Assembly (NCBI GenBank): GCA_012727435.1 | Contig: JAAYHB010000014.1 | Location: 1-38,064, forward strand | Reading direction: 5' to 3' | Source of the DNA: Clostridiales bacterium | GTDB taxonomy: Bacteria > Bacillota > Clostridia > Oscillospirales > CAG-272 | DNA length: 38,064 nucleotides | Shown: positions 24,295 through 30,756 of the stretch, piece after piece | Layout of the letters: the number at the start of each line of letters is the position of its first letter | How positions within the stretch are numbered: the stretch's first letter is position 1 | The notes under the pieces: generated by a model | What the model was told of the DNA's origin: nothing | The model's database searches: none | The model's input: the letters and a program-made list of their open reading frames with translations, nothing else | Translations under genes and position numbers: made by a program

Positions 24295-24879
24295 ATGAAG
24301 AAATATTGTTTTGACACTGTTGATTCGACAAATGAGGAAGCCCGGCGGATTATCAGGAGCGGGGAGAGCTGCAGTTTTTATGTGATTGCGGCAAGCCAGA
24401 CCGCGGGGCGGGGGCAGTTCGGGCGGGAGTTTTACTCGCCCCCCGGCGGGCTTTATATGAGCGTGTGTATCAAGCTTGACACAAGGCCAGATGCCGCCTG
24501 CCTCACGCAGGCGGCCGCGGTTGCGGCCTGCGAGAGCGTGGAGGAATTGTACGGTTTGGGGCTGAAAATCAAGCCGGTCAACGATATTATCTACGAATCA
24601 AAAAAAGCCGGCGGGATTCTGGTCGAGACTGCCGCAGAATATTCGGGCAGGGAGTATTATGCCATTTTTGGCATAGGACTCAACCTACGCGAGCCGCCGG
24701 GCGGCTTCCCGGCTCATCTCTCGGGTATCGCCGGACACATTTTTGAACATGAGGTGGACATAGACGCGCTGGCTGAGAGAATTGCCCGGACCATTTCTGA
24801 ATATTCAAGAAATTCCGGCTCTCCCGTAATTATTGAAAAATATATTGAGCGGCTGGTGAGGCATGAGGGGAGAAACTAA
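24295..24879 (+). CDS. birA: Biotin-acetyl-CoA-carboxylase ligase, catalytic domain only
   Basis: The 194-residue protein has FDTVDSTNEEARR, the biotinoyl-AMP loop QTAGRGQFGREFYSPPGG and KPVNDIIYESKKAGGILVE (KWPND in others). There is no N-terminal helix-turn-helix, so unlike E. coli BirA it should not repress DNA. It biotinylates AccB at K107. I chose ATG 24295 over the earlier TTG 24271 because the fold starts there; the ribosome binding site is weak for both. It lies 83 bp after degV with no terminator between, and overlaps bioY by 17 bp. Confidence 0.9.
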   Translation: MKKYCFDTVDSTNEEARRIIRSGESCSFYVIAASQTAGRGQFGREFYSPPGGLYMSVCIKLDTRPDAACLTQAAAVAACESVEELYGLGLKIKPVNDIIYESKKAGGILVETAAEYSGREYYAIFGIGLNLREPPGGFPAHLSGIAGHIFEHEVDIDALAERIARTISEYSRNSGSPVIIEKYIERLVRHEGRN

Positions 24880-25390
24880 AAATCTGGTAGTGGCCGCGAC
24901 CTTTACGGCGGCAATATGTGTCGGGGCGTGGGTGAAAGTCCCCTTTCTATTTGTTCCGTTGACGCTGCAGGTATTTTTTGTCAATACGGCAATTCTGGCC
25001 CAGAAGACCGGATATGCGGTTCTTTCGGTGGCGGCGTACATTTTCCTTGGGCTGTCGGGTCTGCCGGTTTTCGCGGGCGGAGGCGGTCCGGGGTATGTCC
25101 TGCACCCAACCTTCGGGTATCTGGTCGGGTTTCTGCTTGCCGCCATGTCTTCGGCCTTTATCGACAGAAAGCGGGTATACCTGCAGAGCCTTGTGAATGA
25201 GCTGATAATCTACCTCTGCGGGGTGCCGTATTTTTTCCTTATATCAAATCTGTATCTTCATGCCAACATCCCGGTTTCCAAAGTTCTTGTCTGGTGTTTT
25301 CTTGTCTTTATTCCGGGGGACTTGGTGAGCGTTATCCTTTCGTGTGAGCTTGTGAGAATCCTTGCCCGCCGGCGGGTTTTGAATATTTAA
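24863..25390 (+). CDS. bioY: Biotin transporter BioY (ECF S component)
   Basis: The 175-residue membrane protein has five to six hydrophobic helices, and the BioY signatures VPLTLQVFFVNTA, YIFLGLSGLPVFAGG, GPGYVLHPTFGYLVGF and FIPGDLVSVIL. BioY captures biotin at the membrane, either alone or with a shared ECF energising module that is not in this window. Next to the ligase and downstream of the AccB operon it supplies the cofactor. It ends 158 bp before a strong terminator. Confidence 0.95.
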   Translation: MRGETKNLVVAATFTAAICVGAWVKVPFLFVPLTLQVFFVNTAILAQKTGYAVLSVAAYIFLGLSGLPVFAGGGGPGYVLHPTFGYLVGFLLAAMSSAFIDRKRVYLQSLVNELIIYLCGVPYFFLISNLYLHANIPVSKVLVWCFLVFIPGDLVSVILSCELVRILARRRVLNI

Positions 25391-25452
25391 GTGGATGCTA
25401 GGAACAGACGGGCGTGTGAACTGTGATGCCTGCGTTTTGAATTAGCAATACA

Positions 25453-25535
25453 GTTTATGGAAGTTTTTTGAGGATTCTCAAGGAATTTTTTCCAAGAAAG
25501 TTCCTTGAGCGGGGGCTCGGGGGCAGAGCCCCCGA
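25453..25535. repeat. Compound intergenic repeat, copy 5
   Basis: CTCAAGGAATTTTTTCCAAG with TTCCTTGAG forms the T/A-rich half, followed by GGGGGCTCGGGGGCAGAGCC and CCCG. It lies between convergent bioY and the zinc-ribbon gene. The adjacent text 25391-25452 shows nothing recognisable. Confidence 0.7.
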
Positions 25536-25548
25536 AAAAAGCCAATAA

Positions 25549-25576
25549 AAAAACGCTCCCGGGTGGGAGCGTTTTT
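25549..25576. terminator. Bidirectional terminator between bioY and the zinc-ribbon gene
   Basis: AAAAACGCTCCC-GGGT-GGGAGCGTTTTT is a perfect 12-bp inverted repeat with A and T runs on the two sides, so it can end transcripts in both directions. Confidence 0.9.
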
Positions 25577-25580
25577 GAAA

Positions 25581-25850
25581 TCACTTTTTATTCCTGAAGC
25601 AATCGCTGCAGAAAACCGGACGGTCTGTCTTCGGTTCGAAAGGAACCTTACAGGGTTTGCCGCACTCGGCGCATACCGCGTCATACATCTGGCGCGCGCC
25701 GCCCTGATTGCCCTTGCGAGCCATACGGCAGGTCTTGCAGCGCTGCGGCTTGTTTGTAAAGTTCTTTTCGACGTAAAACTCCTGCTCGCTGGCAGTAAAA
25801 GTGAATTCTTGCCCGCATTCCTTGCAGACTAAAACTTTGTCCTTGTACAT
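25581..25850 (-). CDS. Zinc-ribbon domain protein (two Cys4 knuckle pairs)
   Basis: An 89-residue protein from ATG 25850 (AAGGGG upstream). It has two CxxC/CxxC modules: VCKECGQEF with RCKTCR, and VCAECGKPCKVPF with FCSDCF. This is the layout of a common Firmicute family often annotated as probable zinc-ribbon domain. Its job is unknown; such proteins are small, cytosolic and abundant. It has its own near-consensus promoter and a hairpin leader, which implies regulated, strong expression. A longer in-frame extension at the 5' end would cross the promoter and is not real. Confidence 0.8.
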   Translation of the reverse strand: MYKDKVLVCKECGQEFTFTASEQEFYVEKNFTNKPQRCKTCRMARKGNQGGARQMYDAVCAECGKPCKVPFEPKTDRPVFCSDCFRNKK

Positions 25851-25870
25851 ATTTTTCCCCTTAAAAAATT

Positions 25871-25895
25871 GTGCGGGGCTGTAGCGCACCCGCAC
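25871..25895 (-). promoter_or_regulatory. Leader hairpin of the zinc-ribbon gene
   Basis: GTGCGGG and CCCGCAC pair perfectly around 11 nt in the roughly 50-nt leader, ending about 20 nt before the start codon. It could influence translation or message stability; nothing in it identifies a known riboswitch. Confidence 0.5.
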
Positions 25896-25904
25896 AATAA
25901 TGCT

Positions 25905-25933
25905 ATTATACAATAAGTTGTTTGGTTTGTCAA
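25905..25933 (-). promoter_or_regulatory. Near-consensus promoter of the zinc-ribbon gene
   Basis: Minus strand TTGACA (25928-25933), a 17-bp spacer and TATAAT (25905-25910): both hexamers match the sigma-A consensus exactly. Confidence 0.85.
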
Positions 25934-25959
25934 GTACTTTAGGAAAAGTTTTATAGACA

Positions 25960-26301
25960 TTAAATAATATAATCCTGCAGCGCCCGGTAGGCAGACCTGG
26001 CAAAGCTGTCCGAGGACCCCCAGTCAAATCGGAAAAAGACGCCCTGGCCTCCGCCTCCGCTAACACAGTGAACCCGTGTGCGGCCCTCGAAGTTGTCTAT
26101 GGTGACGGTCAGGGTAAGGCGGTTTGAAACGCGGTAGAAATACTTTTCAAAAACCATCACGCGGCAGGTGCCGCCTCCTGTGTGATGCAGGACATAATCG
26201 TCTATCAGCTCGCCGGATATGCTGCCCCCTATGATATAGCGGCTGACAAGATTTGCTGCGGTTGCCGGGTCGACCGATACATAAATCGTGTAGTTTCCCA
26301 T
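25960..26301 (-). CDS. DUF6054 family protein
   Basis: The 113-residue protein starts at ATG 26301, 5 nt after AAGGAG. It has GGSISGELIDDY, CRVMVFEKYFYRVSNRLTL and GGGGQGVFFRFDWGSSDSF, which match my memory of DUF6054 proteins (GSVSASLEDGSDF, VRVFERYSMTGSNRVS, SGGSQAVFFKINTWGE). It is a small soluble protein, predicted to be mostly beta-strand, with no known function. It stands between the zinc-ribbon promoter and the XRE operon and may be a separate transcript. Confidence 0.65.
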   Translation of the reverse strand: MGNYTIYVSVDPATAANLVSRYIIGGSISGELIDDYVLHHTGGGTCRVMVFEKYFYRVSNRLTLTVTIDNFEGRTRVHCVSGGGGQGVFFRFDWGSSDSFARSAYRALQDYII

Positions 26302-26349
26302 GTTCACTCCTTAAGCGGTTGTTCATATCCGGCGGCCTGTCGGACCAGC

Positions 26350-26556
26350 CTATCTTGGCTGGCGGAAGATGCAGGCGAGACAGGCTTTGATATCGTCAGG
26401 CGTCCGGGAATTAATAGCTTTTCCTTGCAGTATCATTTTCGCTTTGACGAGAATGCGGATTATGGTTTTGGTCAGCTTATTGTCAGGTTTGGCTGCTGTA
26501 AGCCTCCTTTGGGTGAGTGTGAATGCAGGCAGGTCGGGCTTATAATCGGATAACAA
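26350..26556 (-). CDS. Hypothetical small protein (uncertain)
   Basis: A frame of 68 codons, opened by a TTG at 26556 that lies 8 nt after AGGAGG and overlaps the end of the preceding gene. The product is basic, with KLTKTIIRILVKAKMILQGKA and no family I recognise. An ATG at 26562 is too close to the ribosome binding site. No homology and odd composition mean it could be a chance frame; the remainder of 26302-26349 holds nothing. Confidence 0.25.
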   Translation of the reverse strand: MLSDYKPDLPAFTLTQRRLTAAKPDNKLTKTIIRILVKAKMILQGKAINSRTPDDIKACLACIFRQPR

Positions 26557-26806
26557 CTTCATCCCCCTCCTGACTTTTAACTTCAACCAGATTCCAGTCC
26601 GGATGTTTCCGCTTGTATCTCATAATGATCCGGCACAGCCGGCGAAGCTGCTGTGGTGTGATGTCACGGTCGAGGATACCATTTTCGCGCAGTCGCGTGT
26701 TGATGATGCCGGCGGCGCAGGCCGCAACCAGGGGGTTGAAAATCAGGATTGAAGGGAGGAGAATGGTAATCCTCCGCCTGCCCTTTTCCTTTACCGAAAT
26801 CTTCAT
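26540..26806 (-). CDS. Small protein with YvlB/LiaX N-terminal (SHOCT-like) domain
   Basis: The 88-residue protein has the pattern ITILLPSILIFNPLVA, then a helical ITPQQLRRLCRIIMRYKRKHPDW, and ends LVEVKSQEGDEVVIRL. The same order, a VNLP strand, a helical middle and a VEVESADGDIVDISVE end, forms the C-terminal domain of the XRE protein encoded just upstream (gap 6 bp). Such domains occur in YvlB and LiaX envelope-stress proteins. It may bind the regulator or share its ligand. The function is unknown. Confidence 0.65.
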   Translation of the reverse strand: MKISVKEKGRRRITILLPSILIFNPLVAACAAGIINTRLRENGILDRDITPQQLRRLCRIIMRYKRKHPDWNLVEVKSQEGDEVVIRL

Positions 26807-26812
26807 ATTTAT

Positions 26813-27307
26813 TTACTCAACCGATATGTCCACGATGTCGCCGTCTGCGCTCTCGACCTCTATCAGTTTGCCGTATGCGCCGCGCTCGACAAGCTCAAGA
26901 ATTTTTTTGATATCAATATTCTTAAGGGCGTCATTGCCGGACACCTGCGGCATCTGCATACCGAGCTCGAGCCCGGCCTTCACCAGGGCCATCGGCAGGT
27001 TTACCCTGACCTTGTCGCCCTCACCCGAGTTTACGATAATCCGCAATGTCATCTCGTCAATGTTCTTCCGCTTCTCTTCAGGGAGCACCCGGGTTTCGGG
27101 CTCGGCTTTGTCGGTCAGCAGAATGTCGATGCTGACCCCGAGAATTTCGGCAAGCTTCGGGAGCAGCATGATGTCGGGGCAGCAGACATCATTTTCCCAT
27201 TTTGATACGGCCTGCGGGGATACGTTCAGCCGTTCGGCCAGCTCTTCCTGTGTAATACCTTTTGCGCGGCGGTATTCCGCAATTCTTGTGCCAAGTGTTT
27301 TGCTCAT
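26813..27307 (-). CDS. XRE-family regulator with YvlB/LiaX-like C-terminal domain
   Basis: The 164-residue protein from ATG 27307 (AAGGAGAGG upstream) has a clear XRE helix-turn-helix: GTRIAEYRRAKGITQEELA, then NVSPQAVSKWENDVCCPD (residues 6-48). After a linker, residues about 90-164 carry KVRVNLPMALVKAGLELG and IDIKKILELVERGAYGKLIEVESADGDIVDISVE, a SHOCT-like fold. A strong promoter with two related palindromes lies upstream, so it probably represses itself. By analogy, envelope stress may be the signal; that is inference. Confidence 0.85.
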   Translation of the reverse strand: MSKTLGTRIAEYRRAKGITQEELAERLNVSPQAVSKWENDVCCPDIMLLPKLAEILGVSIDILLTDKAEPETRVLPEEKRKNIDEMTLRIIVNSGEGDKVRVNLPMALVKAGLELGMQMPQVSGNDALKNIDIKKILELVERGAYGKLIEVESADGDIVDISVE

Positions 27308-27398
27308 GAGTTGCCTCTCCTTTTTGTTTTGATGAGATGATTTTAAGGCAGTATCCGGAATTTGTGAAGCAATCATTTGTTGAAAATGACAGGTATTA

Positions 27399-27439
27399 CA
27401 CAACCGGTGGTAGAAAAAACACTCAACCGGCGGTTGAGT
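27399..27439. promoter_or_regulatory. Twin operators of the XRE operon
   Basis: ACTCAACCG-G-CGGTTGAGT (27421-27439) is a perfect 9-bp inverted repeat. A related copy, CAACCGGTGG (27401-27410), lies 23 bp away from the matching CAACCGGCGG (27424-27433). Both are just downstream of the -10 box. Confidence 0.7.
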
Positions 27440-27456
27440 CGGCCTGATGTACCCAT

Positions 27457-27485
27457 ATTATAAGTGTTTTACCGGCATAAGTCAA
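27457..27485 (-). promoter_or_regulatory. Promoter of the XRE operon
   Basis: Minus strand TTGACT (27480-27485), 17-bp spacer, TATAAT (27457-27462). The start codon is about 150 bp downstream, beyond the palindromes. Confidence 0.8.
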
Positions 27486-27659
27486 TATAAAAGCAATGCA
27501 GAGTGGAAAAAACGAAGCCGGAAAGCAGGTGCTTTGACCGACGCAAAATCGGTCGAGAAGTTCCGAATTAACATTTACATAACAAAAAGTATATAAAAAT
27601 TCAACAAATAGCTGATACAATGCTCGTTATACCATCAGACAAAGGAACTTTACATAAAT

Positions 27660-29456
27660 ATGAATGTTGACAGCGTAACTATTATATTATCCTTACTTGG
27701 CGGTGTAGCTCTTTTCCTTTTCGGCATGCAGCAGATGAGCAGCGGGCTGAACAAGGTTGCGGGCAGCAAGATGGAGACTATCCTCTATAAGCTGACCGGC
27801 AACAGAATTAAGGGATTTTTGCTCGGAGCCGGTACTACTACGGTTATCCATTCTTCATCCGCCACCTCGGTGATGGTTGTGAGCTTCGTGAACTCGGGCG
27901 TGATGAAGGTCAGGCAGGGGATAAGCATCGTCATGGGTGCAATCTTCGGAAACGCTGTCGCCAACTGGATACTCGTTCTCTCGGCTATCGATGGAGAAGG
28001 TGCCGGCTGGGTGTCGCTTATTTCAACCTCGACGCTGACTGCAATTATTGCGGTTATAGGCATTATACTCCGCATGTTCTGTCGCAGTCAGACCAAAAAA
28101 TAAATCGGCGGCATACTGCTCGGGTTTTCAATACTGATGTTTGGCCTGAGCGCCATGAGCAATGCTGTGGCACCGCTGAAGGAGAATGAGGCCTTCATCA
28201 GCTTTTTGACCAAATTTTCAAACCCGTTGCTCGGCATTCTGGCCGGCTGCCTTTTCACCTGCGTGATACAGAGCGCATCGGCTGCTATCGGCATCCTTCA
28301 GACGCTGGCGGTAACCGGCTTGCTGACCTTCTCTATGGCATACCCGCTGCTCCTGGGTATTTCGGTAGGTGCCGCCATTCCGGTGCTTATCTCGTCTATC
28401 GGCACGAGTGTCAACGGCAAGCGAACGGCCTTTGTCTACCTTTTTATTGAAGCAGTAGGTGTTCTTATTTACGGGCCGCTCTTCTACATGATAAACGCAT
28501 TTGTCCATTTTTCGTTTATGAACTCACTGATGACCGCCGTCAGCCTGGCGGTGCTCAACACCGTGACGCGCTTTGCTACGGTGGCAGTACAGCTTCCCTT
28601 CATTTCGCTGCATGAAAAATTGCTCTGTTGGATATTCAAGGACAAAGAAGCCGATGAAGAGACCGCCGAGCTCGCGTTTCTTGAGGACAGACTGCTCGAC
28701 CATCCCAGTGTGGCTATCAACCAGTGCCGCACGGCTCTCGCCGCCATGGCCGGAAAGGTACACGAAAATGTTCTGCGCTCCTGGGAGCTGATAAAAAACT
28801 ACAGTGAGGAGAATTATCAGACCATTCAGAAAAAAGAGACGACCGTCGACAAATTCTTTATCAAACTCGGCGACTATCTGGTCAAGCTCGCCGCGCGTGA
28901 CCTGTCCGAGGAGCAGGGCAACGAGGTGTCAAAGTATATTCTGATAATCGGGGAACTTGAGCGGATAGGCGACCGGGCGGTTGTATTCTCCAGAATCGCC
29001 CAGAAGATAAACAACAACAAGCTGACCTTCCCGGCAGACGCTACGGCTGAGCTGGAGGTGCTACAGCGGGCTGTCGATGAGATCATTTCTATATCGGTTG
29101 CCGCCTTTACACAGGGCGACAAGCAGGCGGCATACCGTGTCGGGCCGCTGAAGGAGCTGATAGGCGGACTGTGCAGCGAGATAAAGATGCGGCAGATTCT
29201 GCGCATGCAGAGGCAGAATAGCAGCATAAGCAACATAACCGCTTTTAATGACCTGCTCACAAACTATGAGCGCACCACCGACCTTTGCCAAAATATAGCG
29301 CTCGGGCTTATCCATTCAAATTCCGCAGTCTTTGATACCGAAGAATATCTGAACGGCGTGCAGGACATCAAGTCCTTCGGGGCACAGCACTTTTATGAGG
29401 AATACAAGAACAAGTATGCTTTGAGCAATCCGGTTATCGAATCCCAGAAAGCATAA
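27660..29456 (+). pseudogene. Na/Pi cotransporter with PhoU domain, interrupted by an in-frame stop
   Basis: The gene would encode 598 residues: two Na/Pi-cotransporter repeats followed by a PhoU-like helical domain (ELERIGDRAVVFSRIAQK, ERTTDLCQNIALGLI). Codon 148 (28101-28103) is TAA, in the same frame on both sides: RSQTKK-stop-IGGILLGFSILMFGLSAM, where the family continues without a break. So this is a nonsense change, not a frameshift. The signature motifs are also altered: HSSSATS for QSSSATT, GAIFGNAVANW for GANIGTTVTAW, and QSASAA in the second repeat. An internal restart at ATG 28137 is possible but would lack the first repeat. Decay, a base error or stop read-through all fit. Confidence 0.85.
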
Positions 29457-29459
29457 GAA

Positions 29460-29491
29460 GACCCGCCGCGCACAGCGCGGCGGGTTTTTAA
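29460..29491. terminator. Terminator after the Na/Pi cotransporter
   Basis: GACCCGCCGCGC-ACA-GCGCGGCGGGTTTTT, a GC-rich stem with T run. The gene on the other strand ends 36 bp away, so it may use the reverse side. Confidence 0.88.
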
Positions 29492-29527
29492 TCTTCGGCA
29501 TTACCTCAAAGGGTAAAGCTGGTGTCC

Positions 29528-30349
29528 TCAGTTTATATACCTTTTTTTATCTAGGTGATTTAACATTGCCTTTCCGTTGAACTTGTTGAGCCGGCAGAAA
29601 TACTCGAAAAACTCCCGGCAAAACAGCTTTTCCGGCCCATACAGGGTACTGTAAATGTCGAGCAGCAGGTTTGCGGTTTTCCAGTTCGAGACATACCGGA
29701 ACTCCCTTGAGCCCCAGTGCAGTCGTTTGCCGTGTGACGCGGGCTCATAATATTGCCAGAACAGAAAGCGGTCTTTTGTTTCTGCAGGGAGTACAAGCCG
29801 GTACTCGGGATGGGCGGGGATAATTCCGTCTGTGCACTCTGCACCGACAAAATCATCGCTCACCATGAACAGCCCCCAGATATACCTCTTTTCCTCGGGG
29901 TCGTTTTTATCAAGATGTGTGAGGATGCAGGCAGTATTCGGATATATATCGGAAGCGACACGGGGCTTGCCGTAATTGCTCCCCGACAGGTATGTACCTG
30001 TTGTGACGGTCCAGTCGCGCAATACCTTTTGCCTGTCGTTATGGATGAAGCCGAAGGCGGCCTGCGAGTTGTCGCTTTTCGGGAGCTTTGCGTGCAGCCT
30101 TCGCTTCTCGAGCTCCTGCTGCTCCTTCTCGCGCAAAAGCTCGATTTCCCGGTTGTATTTATCAAGGAGTTTGTCGACATAGGCCTTGCATTTGTTATCG
30201 ACAAGGCAGAGGTGCTCGCCAAAGGCGTCCGGGAAGGCGAATTTCTTCAGTTCCCCGCCGAACTCGACAAACACGACCCGGTCCTGTATCCGGGCTATGG
30301 TGCCCTCGCCTAAAATTCTGTGCCGCACGATTTTATTGATCAGTTCCAT
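29528..30349 (-). CDS. Hypothetical protein with N-terminal tudor-like motif and coiled coil
   Basis: The 273-residue protein is not one I can name. Residues 1-50 (VRHRILGEGTIARIQDRVVFVEFGG, KKFAFPDAF) resemble the small beta-barrel that ends PcrA-type helicases (xRHxxFGEGxV). Residues about 65-92 are a charged coiled coil (NREIELLREKEQQELEKRR). The rest (HNDRQKVLRDW, GSNYGKPRVASDIYPNTA, ECTDGIIPAHPEYRLVL, SNWKTANLLLDIYSTL) looks like a globular alpha/beta domain of unknown function. It is soluble, with AAGGAGG 6 nt before the ATG. Its long leader contains tandem hairpin motifs, implying RNA-level control. It is a single-gene transcript. Confidence 0.75.
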   Translation of the reverse strand: MELINKIVRHRILGEGTIARIQDRVVFVEFGGELKKFAFPDAFGEHLCLVDNKCKAYVDKLLDKYNREIELLREKEQQELEKRRLHAKLPKSDNSQAAFGFIHNDRQKVLRDWTVTTGTYLSGSNYGKPRVASDIYPNTACILTHLDKNDPEEKRYIWGLFMVSDDFVGAECTDGIIPAHPEYRLVLPAETKDRFLFWQYYEPASHGKRLHWGSREFRYVSNWKTANLLLDIYSTLYGPEKLFCREFFEYFCRLNKFNGKAMLNHLDKKRYIN

Positions 30350-30361
30350 TTTTCCTCCTTG

Positions 30362-30440
30362 TTAAAAAGAAGAGCTTTCCATATCAGTGCCGCGCCCGGC
30401 AAAAATACAAAAAAGCCCTTCTTTTTTAAAGACGGTTCTT
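30362..30440 (-). ncRNA. Candidate leader RNA motif, unit B (gene-proximal)
   Basis: Minus-strand order: AAGAACCGTCTTTAA, then a long stem AAAAAGAAGGGCTTT with AAAGCTCTTCTTTTT (one G-U), inside it GTAT/ATAT, and an apical GCCG-GGCG-CGGC hairpin. The internal loop TTTT opposite ACTG and the GG after ATAT are identical to unit A. It ends just before the ribosome binding site of the unknown gene. Confidence 0.55.
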
Positions 30441-30458
30441 TTTATTTCTTATGTCTGT

Positions 30459-30531
30459 AAAGAAAAGGGCTTTCCATATCAGTGCCACCCGGCAAAAATA
30501 TCAAAAGCCCTTCTTATTAAAGACGGTTCTT
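30459..30531 (-). ncRNA. Candidate leader RNA motif, unit A (promoter-proximal)
   Basis: Same design as unit B, offset by 91 bp: AAGAACCGTCTTTAA, stem AAGAAGGGCTTT with AAAGCCCTTTTCTT, inner ATAT/ATAT, apical GCC-GGGT-GGC. Pairing is kept where the two units differ (G-C here, G-U in unit B; A-U here, G-U in unit B), which argues for a folded RNA. I do not recognise it as a known riboswitch. Confidence 0.55.
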
Positions 30532-30551
30532 CGTGATAATATATTTTCGGT

Positions 30552-30577
30552 CCGGCAGATTCCCCGAAACCTGCCGG
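30552..30577 (-). promoter_or_regulatory. First hairpin of the leader
   Basis: CCGGCAG and CTGCCGG form a 7-bp stem with further pairs inside, starting within about 15 nt of the expected transcription start. It is not part of the repeated motif. Confidence 0.5.
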
Positions 30578-30584
30578 TAATTAC

Positions 30585-30612
30585 ATTATAACATATAAAT
30601 ATTATTTGTCAA
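30585..30612 (-). promoter_or_regulatory. Promoter of the unknown gene and its RNA leader
   Basis: Minus strand TTGACA (30607-30612), a 16-bp spacer and TATAAT (30585-30590). Start of transcription is about 230 nt before the ATG, so the leader is unusually long. Confidence 0.75.
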
Positions 30613-30662
30613 CCCATTTTGAGATATAATTAAACATCGACTGCCAGATTTGCCTTCGCTTC

Positions 30663-30691
30663 TTGACACAAGGGAGATTTTGGAGTATCAT
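30663..30691 (+). promoter_or_regulatory. Promoter of the 2-hydroxyacid dehydrogenase operon
   Basis: TTGACA (30663-30668), 17-bp spacer, TATCAT (30686-30691), 65 bp before the start codon. Confidence 0.65.
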
Positions 30692-30756
30692 TTGTTTGAC
30701 GCAGACAAAGGACAGCGCCGTTTGGAAGATTCAGCTATATACCCAAGTAGGCCAGA

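Noticed and set aside
26613-27332. 239-codon plus-strand frame across the XRE operon
   Set aside because: Ser/Arg/Ile-rich shadow of two convincing minus-strand genes with ribosome binding sites.
30362-30531. Known riboswitch classes (mini-ykkC, glutamine, preQ1, cyclic di-GMP) for the tandem leader motif
   Set aside because: I compared from memory the key consensus strings and loops and found no match; a covariance search is needed to settle it.
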